A stretch of DNA of 64,000 nucleotides from Tethya wilhelma (lineage: Eukaryota > Porifera > Demospongiae > Tethyida > Tethyidae), in assembly GCA_964030475.1 (NCBI GenBank), contig CAXIPT010000001.1, positions 22,288,776 through 22,352,775 of the forward strand, given 5' to 3'. Within the stretch, counting starts at the first letter, position 1. Each line of letters opens with the position of its first letter. Below the pieces are notes generated by a model, which worked only from the letters and a program-made list of their open reading frames with translations, was not told the origin of the DNA and did not search any database. Made by a program: the position numbers and the translations under genes. Below are positions 58,422-64,000 of this stretch, piece after piece.

Positions 58422-61400
58422 CTAGTCAACCAGTAATGGTTCCTTTAACTCAATGGATGAATGTGAAATGTCTGTAGGTGCTTGAACTGTTGAAACAAAA
58501 TATTCTCTCAATACATTGTTTGACACAGTCATTTGTTTGAGTTTAAGTTGAAACTTTTCGTTCAACTGTTTTCCTTTTTTTGTTTCTGATATTTTCAAGT
58601 AAAGATGGTAGAAAGCAATAAAGACAAACTGGCAATACGCTATGCTAACTAATATTGTGCTCATTGTTTGAGAGCTATTGTACAAGTGTGTGCCTATTGT
58701 TAATATTCCGAGGTTAAGCATAAATGATACATCAGTTATGTTTGCCAATGTCGACTCATACACTCCTCCTACCACTACAAGATAGGATAAAATACATAAT
58801 GAGGTCGTTCCAATAGCCATCAGGTTCAGTGAAGTATCTCCAGATACATTTAAAGAGAATGTGAGGAAAAGTGCCACTCTAACTAGTAGTAGTACTCCAA
58901 ACCAGTAGACGTGTTTCTCTTTGAATGGACCAGTGTAGGCATCAAAGAGAGGCTTCAGTTTACCAACCCAACGTAGCAATCTGTGATGGTTGTATTTTCT
59001 TAGCCACTGGATAAAGAGTAGACTAACAGTGTAAGGTATTGATAGACAGAGAAGTACCATGAGGCCAGTAATGAAAAGAGGGATGTGCTTTCCTTTGAGG
59101 TAGTCCACATTTCCATCATAAAGCCACACCCTTCGCCTGTAGCCATCAGGATAAACCAGAGTAGTTGATTGAAAGATTGTGATGATGGTTCGAATGAGCT
59201 TTGCATAGGAAAGCAGGAATAGTGTTGCTAGTACTTGTACAACATTTGAACCACACAGCCTGGTAACAAAGACATAGCGACGACCGAGTGCAATAAGGAT
59301 GATCATGATGGTCCAGATGTAGAGAGGGAAAATAAACTGAAGCCAGGTTTTGACATAGGCATCAAGTCCATTGTAGAAGCACATTTCAATACCCAAGTCC
59401 AAATTTAACCAGGCAGTAAAGTAACTGAGGAATGAAGCTGAATTGAAAAAGGTGGTATTATTCGCTCGAATGATATTGGCATATAAAACTAATCCATTTA
59501 GCATACCAGTGGAAACATTGAGGTTTAAAAAAAGCATTGCAACAATTAGAAGGCATCCGACAACTGCAGCAACTGGAAGCAAAACTAGAATCCATAAGCT
59601 AGAACACTTCATGCATTTAGAAGTTCCAAGTACGTGACTGAAATTGTTTCGACAGCCTCCACAAAGTATTCCAGAGCAATTAGAATCACATTGATCATCA
59701 GGGTGTTCTAAGTCAAGTGCTATGAGTGATGAACTCTCAATACAGTAGTCAAATGGACAGTGATCACTGATGATAACTCCAGTGTCATTGACTAAGTTGT
59801 GATTGAATGTGGCATTGATCCATTTCTGAGTCGGTTTCATAACTCTAAGTGTTTCAAAATCACAGTCATGAATTTGCTGCTTAATTAGTGTTGGGTGACA
59901 AGAGCATATCATTGAATCCTTGTTAAAAGAAAATCCAAGAGGACAATTTTTGAATGAAACAATTACTGACAATTGTTGCTTCAGTATACCAAGCTCAGTA
60001 CGAAGAATCTGAGACAAGTTTGAATCAAGGTTAGAATAGATAAGGCTTTTTTGCAATTTATCTAAATCTGGAGTATTTTCGGTTTTTACTATCAACTTGA
60101 TCTTTTCCATCTTGTTGGATGAAAACATAGTGTACTGCAAACTCGTACAGGTACTGTTCACTTCTTGTATATACTGGCCATTCTTTATGAAACTCTTAGG
60201 ACTGCTTGAAAAATCAGCATGTACAATAGAAGACATTATTCCAAAACTTTGTCCAACAGCAACAACATCCACATAAACAGTTTGCCCTGGATAAGTCCTC
60301 ATATAATGCTCAGTGATGTTACAGTTGGGAACTGATGAGATACACATACAAACACGTACAGGATCTGATGCAATCATAGAAATATTCTCTTGCTCACCAT
60401 AAAAGTCTAGGGTTTCTCCATTATTGGTTGCAGCAAGTGTGTATACAATCCAGCCTCCATATAATGCACTCTCAGCTATATCAGCTGTGTTGTTGATAAA
60501 GTTTATCTTTAGCTTGTCCGAGGAATGTACTTCAATTGCACTCAGTTGAGATTGCTCTAAATCTACCAATGGACTGAAGTAAGTGTTGTCAATAAATACT
60601 GCACCACCTTTCCCTGATGCATGATTATTTGAAAATGAAAGTACCTTCTCTTGTAGTGCACAATTATTAAGGACAAAATCTTCTGAATCCATCCAACGAT
60701 AATGGTCCATTACGTAGGGGAAAAGATATCTATAAACTTTAGCGTACCAAGTAATATTATTATTTTTTGGAAATGATTCAAAGTAGTAACTGTTGTAATA
60801 TTTTGTACTGCAACTTTTAAGTTGTGATCTAGCATAAAATGATAATGCTCCTCCATCTTTTCCAAAGTTGCTATCAAACACTATATTGGCGTTTTCAAAG
60901 ATTTCAAGATTAGAATGAAGTAAAGTAAGTACACTGGTTCCGCTGTTGTTTCTAAAGAGTAAGCTAGTGTTACCTAACAACAAAATATCTGAACTTTCAG
61001 CTTCAAAAATGGGACAGTATAGATAGTTAGTAAAGCAATAATTGTCCTCAAAATTCACAACACTAGTTCTATTGATCAATAAAGTACTGTAATCAGTTAG
61101 CAGGAAACTTCCACTGTTGTTTACAAATAAAAATTGCCCAAGGATTGCTACATTACTTTGCCTAAACACTACTGGTTTTGAAATGTGATGAATTGTTACA
61201 TTACGTACTTCAACATTATACACATTTTTAATTCTCATTGCTCCACAGTGACACTGGCTGTTATCAAAAGTTGTGCTGTTAATACGAACATTCGTCAAAC
61301 GATCACGTTCTAGTTTCATTCTAATAACCACTGATAAACAAGATGCAGGGCCTGTGAAATTACTGTGAGATATTATGTCTATTTTCCCACCAACGGAGGC

Positions 61401-62375
61401 TACTTCAAATCCACCAGAATGAAGATTACACACTTTGAACTTTTTCAGTTCATGACGCAGTTCACGTACAATTTCTTTCATTAGGTTATTTAGTGTGGTC
61501 AACATTTTTAGTTTAGTTATATTCAGTGTTGATGTACTTCCATAGCTACCAGACAATACAAGCAAAAAACTAGGTAGAATGTCAAAATCAGCATTTATTG
61601 TTACATTGTATATATAAACTTCAAAATTACTGGGTTTTAATATTCTTACAAACACATCAACATCATATGGGTATACACTTCTTTTGAAGACAGTATTTTT
61701 AATCGTGAAAGTGAGTGCTCCATCAAAAAAACGCCCAACTCTTTCAAAAAAATCTTTATTCCAGGAACCATTGTCTAGAACAAAATTTCGGGTATTGTAT
61801 GCAAACTCAGAATTGAGTATCTGGACATTTTTGCGAACTCTGTTTAACTGAAGTCCAATACCAATACAATTGTGAACGTAAACCCTATCAATCACGACAT
61901 CAGTTGAGTCATTAATGTAGATATTACTTGACTTAAAATGTTTAGTACCAATATCAAATCCTACACACCCACTAACTTCAAACATACTCAGTGACAGCCC
62001 ATTAACATTACTGAAGTGAAATGCCCCAGAATTGGAGCATTGTAAAACAGGAATCTTTGAAATAGTACCTGAATCTGCAAATCCAACAATAGACAAGTTT
62101 TTTAGGTGTTCAAATATAATTGGAGTCTCCCTGGACAATGTAATGTTGTGTATTCCTGGCAACAGTATAATTTTTGTGTTGGAAGTAATTTTGTATGATG
62201 TTCCAAGTTCCTGCAGAGTGTAGCAGTGACTTCTCAGACACGATAACGTAATCGATTCAAATGGATTAGTGGGAAGAGCATAGATGGTTGTCTTAGCTCC
62301 AACAAAATTCGGAATCCATAAAGCAATTACGACTACCAACAGTGAAATGGTAAAAGGATAACTTGACACTGCCAT
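58422..62375 (-). CDS. Receptor family copy 5: divergent, intact beta-helix multi-pass membrane protein (1,317 aa)
   Basis: Single-exon frame. The N-terminus (MAVSSYPFTISLLVVVIALW) is a signal peptide, followed by a cysteine pair and an N-glycosylated beta-strand-rich domain. The domain has irregular repeats rather than the 31-residue GGA units of copies 1-3; one GKGGAVFIDN turn remains near 600. The linker keeps CPLGFSFNKDSMICSCHP, DHCPFDYC and CSGILCGGC. The membrane part clearly matches copies 2-4: ANII-x-AN, LNLDLGIEMCFYNGLDAYVK, TWLQFIFPLY, SYAKLIRTIITIFQSTTL, GKHIPLFITGL, YWFGVLLLVRVALF. The tail is short and ends in ELKEPLLVD. The beta-helix has therefore diverged far more than the membrane core. 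It is likely an older paralogue of the same surface family. Confidence 0.87.
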   Translation of the reverse strand: MAVSSYPFTISLLVVVIALWIPNFVGAKTTIYALPTNPFESITLSCLRSHCYTLQELGTSYKITSNTKIILLPGIHNITLSRETPIIFEHLKNLSIVGFADSGTISKIPVLQCSNSGAFHFSNVNGLSLSMFEVSGCVGFDIGTKHFKSSNIYINDSTDVVIDRVYVHNCIGIGLQLNRVRKNVQILNSEFAYNTRNFVLDNGSWNKDFFERVGRFFDGALTFTIKNTVFKRSVYPYDVDVFVRILKPSNFEVYIYNVTINADFDILPSFLLVLSGSYGSTSTLNITKLKMLTTLNNLMKEIVRELRHELKKFKVCNLHSGGFEVASVGGKIDIISHSNFTGPASCLSVVIRMKLERDRLTNVRINSTTFDNSQCHCGAMRIKNVYNVEVRNVTIHHISKPVVFRQSNVAILGQFLFVNNSGSFLLTDYSTLLINRTSVVNFEDNYCFTNYLYCPIFEAESSDILLLGNTSLLFRNNSGTSVLTLLHSNLEIFENANIVFDSNFGKDGGALSFYARSQLKSCSTKYYNSYYFESFPKNNNITWYAKVYRYLFPYVMDHYRWMDSEDFVLNNCALQEKVLSFSNNHASGKGGAVFIDNTYFSPLVDLEQSQLSAIEVHSSDKLKINFINNTADIAESALYGGWIVYTLAATNNGETLDFYGEQENISMIASDPVRVCMCISSVPNCNITEHYMRTYPGQTVYVDVVAVGQSFGIMSSIVHADFSSSPKSFIKNGQYIQEVNSTCTSLQYTMFSSNKMEKIKLIVKTENTPDLDKLQKSLIYSNLDSNLSQILRTELGILKQQLSVIVSFKNCPLGFSFNKDSMICSCHPTLIKQQIHDCDFETLRVMKPTQKWINATFNHNLVNDTGVIISDHCPFDYCIESSSLIALDLEHPDDQCDSNCSGILCGGCRNNFSHVLGTSKCMKCSSLWILVLLPVAAVVGCLLIVAMLFLNLNVSTGMLNGLVLYANIIRANNTTFFNSASFLSYFTAWLNLDLGIEMCFYNGLDAYVKTWLQFIFPLYIWTIMIILIALGRRYVFVTRLCGSNVVQVLATLFLLSYAKLIRTIITIFQSTTLVYPDGYRRRVWLYDGNVDYLKGKHIPLFITGLMVLLCLSIPYTVSLLFIQWLRKYNHHRLLRWVGKLKPLFDAYTGPFKEKHVYWFGVLLLVRVALFLTFSLNVSGDTSLNLMAIGTTSLCILSYLVVVGGVYESTLANITDVSFMLNLGILTIGTHLYNSSQTMSTILVSIAYCQFVFIAFYHLYLKISETKKGKQLNEKFQLKLKQMTVSNNVLREYFVSTVQAPTDISHSSIELKEPLLVD

Positions 62376-64000
62376 GTTTCTTAAAACCTTGAATGGGTCA
62401 GCTAAAGCTGCTCTTAACTAACTTGATACTTGAGAGCTGTATATTACTCCGATTGATGGCTTGCATGCTAATTGATTCTACCAAGGAGATTTTATAGAAA
62501 CACACACGTGCACAAGTTTGGGTTGTTGTACCATGGACTTGGGAATTCTAAGTTAATTATGGTACACATGATCCAATTCCCAAGAACAACTTTGGGAAGG
62601 CACAAATAAAGGTTTGTTAACCATTTAACAGTTTTGTTGTCTACTTGGTAAAAACCATAGCTTAAGTTATGAGTTAGACCTAGAAACAGTCCACTCTGTG
62701 TACATGTTCTATTTGCTTACGTAAAAATGATGTGAAAATTTGTACAACGCTTTACTGATATTTATGAGACAGTATACTATACAGCGGGAAAGTTTTGCAG
62801 TGTCAAACTTTCGCTTATGTCTCTAGTCAAGCACTTGTGCGAGCCCATACGTATGTATATACATTACGAAAAAAAATTCACGGATAAAAACTTTCATGGA
62901 TGGATCGTGACCCATGAATACCACAAAGTTAAACCCCGCAAAACTTTACCGCTATACGGTAATTGCATAAAAACAGGTTGAATGAAATAGTTTTTAGTTT
63001 TTTGCTAACTTTTACGATTCTAATAAAAAAATTAACTTAAAGGAATGTTGAATGTTTTATGTGCTTTCATATTCACTGGTCCACAGACAATTTAAAGAAA
63101 ATTGATTATTTTAGACTAAAACAGACCAAAAAAGGCAACCAAAATGGGAGTTACACAAAATTTCACTGCAAATGGAAGGTAAGCCATTATCACATTTTAT
63201 AAGGTAAACAAATGAAACGACAAAAATCATAACAATTCTACAAAGTATCGTCTATAATTAGATTCGGTTCATAAAAAATATTATCTGCAAAAATATATAA
63301 CATATTTGTTCAGATATACACTTCCTGTTCTAATTTTCAAGCAATCAACAAAAGCTTATAGGATCATTAGCTTAAGCTCCACCCATTTAGTGCAAGTAAC
63401 ACCTAAGAGCCTAGACTAAGATCCCTGGGTAGCTTGCAACTGCCATCAAAGCACTAGCACTACTGAATTATAGCACAGACATATCAGACAGGACTCAGGT
63501 ATATTTGATAAGCTCAACAACTGATCAAATAACTTGGTTAACTGAAACGAACAAAAGGTGGGAAGTGCTCCTAGTGCAGTTTTGATTGAGTTTAGTCGAC
63601 TTCAGCAGTTTATATTATTATGCTAAAAATTACACTTAAAGCAGAAAACAAATATCTATGAGGCAAAGTAACACTAACACTGCATTCTTGAAATCTTCTG
63701 AAGTTTCTTCGAAGCTATATGGTTTCTTTTCAGAGTCTTAAACAGAAATAAAGGTCACAGCTATTGTCCTCAGTTTTCCCTTGCTCACATTTCTTCACAT
63801 CATACAATGTCATGAACCGCCAAAAAAGGGTTAATAGTAAAGCTTCTCAGGATATGATCCTAGATAAACCTGTTACCTTAACCGGATTAACATTTTGTAT
63901 TGTGCCACATTATGTAACTGAAGCGGTCGATCAGGCGTGGATCTTTATCATGGTCTTTGGATTGAATACACATTCATGATGCAGTTCAAAATAGTGTGAG
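62376..64000. other. 5' flank of copy 5 and unannotated end of the window
   Basis: No convincing gene. A MITE lies at 62772-62960. A 71-codon frame at 63764-63979 has no recognisable feature. Confidence 0.5.
62772..62960. mobile_element. About 190-bp MITE, TATACAGCGGGAAAGTTTTGC type
   Basis: The left end ACTATACAGCGGGAAAGTTT and the reverse complement of the right end, ACCGTATAGCGGTAAAGTTT, match. Same type as 57893-58102. Confidence 0.75.

Noticed and set aside
63764..63979. 71-codon plus-strand frame near the end of the window
   Set aside because: No domain, no splice context and no related copy.

Overview
The window looks like nuclear DNA of an invertebrate animal, most likely a sponge (Porifera, demosponge type). 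It is AT-rich, with GT-AG introns, long CA microsatellites, many DNA transposons and MITEs, LTR-retrotransposon relics, sacsin-like fragments and an expanded family of intronless beta-helix/multi-pass membrane proteins. The species call is an inference from gene content; no marker gene proves it. The sequence is a draft assembly. Two runs of N lie in CA repeats (4591-5020 and 15902-15933), and single N bases at 13232, 20528, 49853 and 54300 look like contig joins. Three of these joins cut a gene in half.

Region 1 (1-14.4 kb) is mobile DNA. A sacsin-like coding fragment (1-802, minus) stops at the inverted repeat of a 6.7-kb DNA transposon (803-7466). That element carries a DDE integrase-like transposase (plus strand, 3 exons) and, tail to tail, a HECT E3 ubiquitin ligase gene (minus strand, about 10 exons). 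Next come a BEL/Pao retrotransposon (7467-12356, minus) with an intact pol frame but no gag, and a 1.3-kb CACTG-ended MITE-like element (12357-13689) that abuts a GH7-like glycoside hydrolase gene.

Region 2 (13.7-20.5 kb) holds the GH7-like gene facing a secreted, probably GPI-anchored cysteine-rich protein with seven exons, all joined by phase-1 introns. A decayed second copy of this gene pair follows, one half of it split by a 448-bp MITE with an 8-bp target duplication. A perfect 111-bp inverted repeat closes the region.

Region 3 (20.5-62.4 kb) is a cluster of five related membrane-protein genes. Copies 1, 2, 3 and 5 are on the minus strand and copy 4 is on the plus strand. The full plan is: signal peptide, a beta-helix of 31-residue repeats like chlamydial PMP repeats, a cysteine-rich linker, eight or nine hydrophobic helices, and a cytoplasmic tail ending in a dileucine motif. 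Copy 3 is complete. Copy 1 is an N-terminal half, copy 4 a C-terminal half, copy 2 is broken by a deletion of about 430 bp, and copy 5 is complete but divergent. Such a cluster would suit a fast-changing cell-surface recognition or adhesion family, but the function is not known. Between the copies lie three relics of one Ty3/gypsy-like element. One of them is interrupted by a 5.4-kb TIR transposon encoding a FEN1/XPG-like nuclease with a CXC motif (Academ-like). A sacsin-type J-domain pseudogene, a GC-rich gag-like ORF, a tRNA-like sequence and several MITEs are also present.

Region 4 (62.4-64 kb) shows no recognisable gene.
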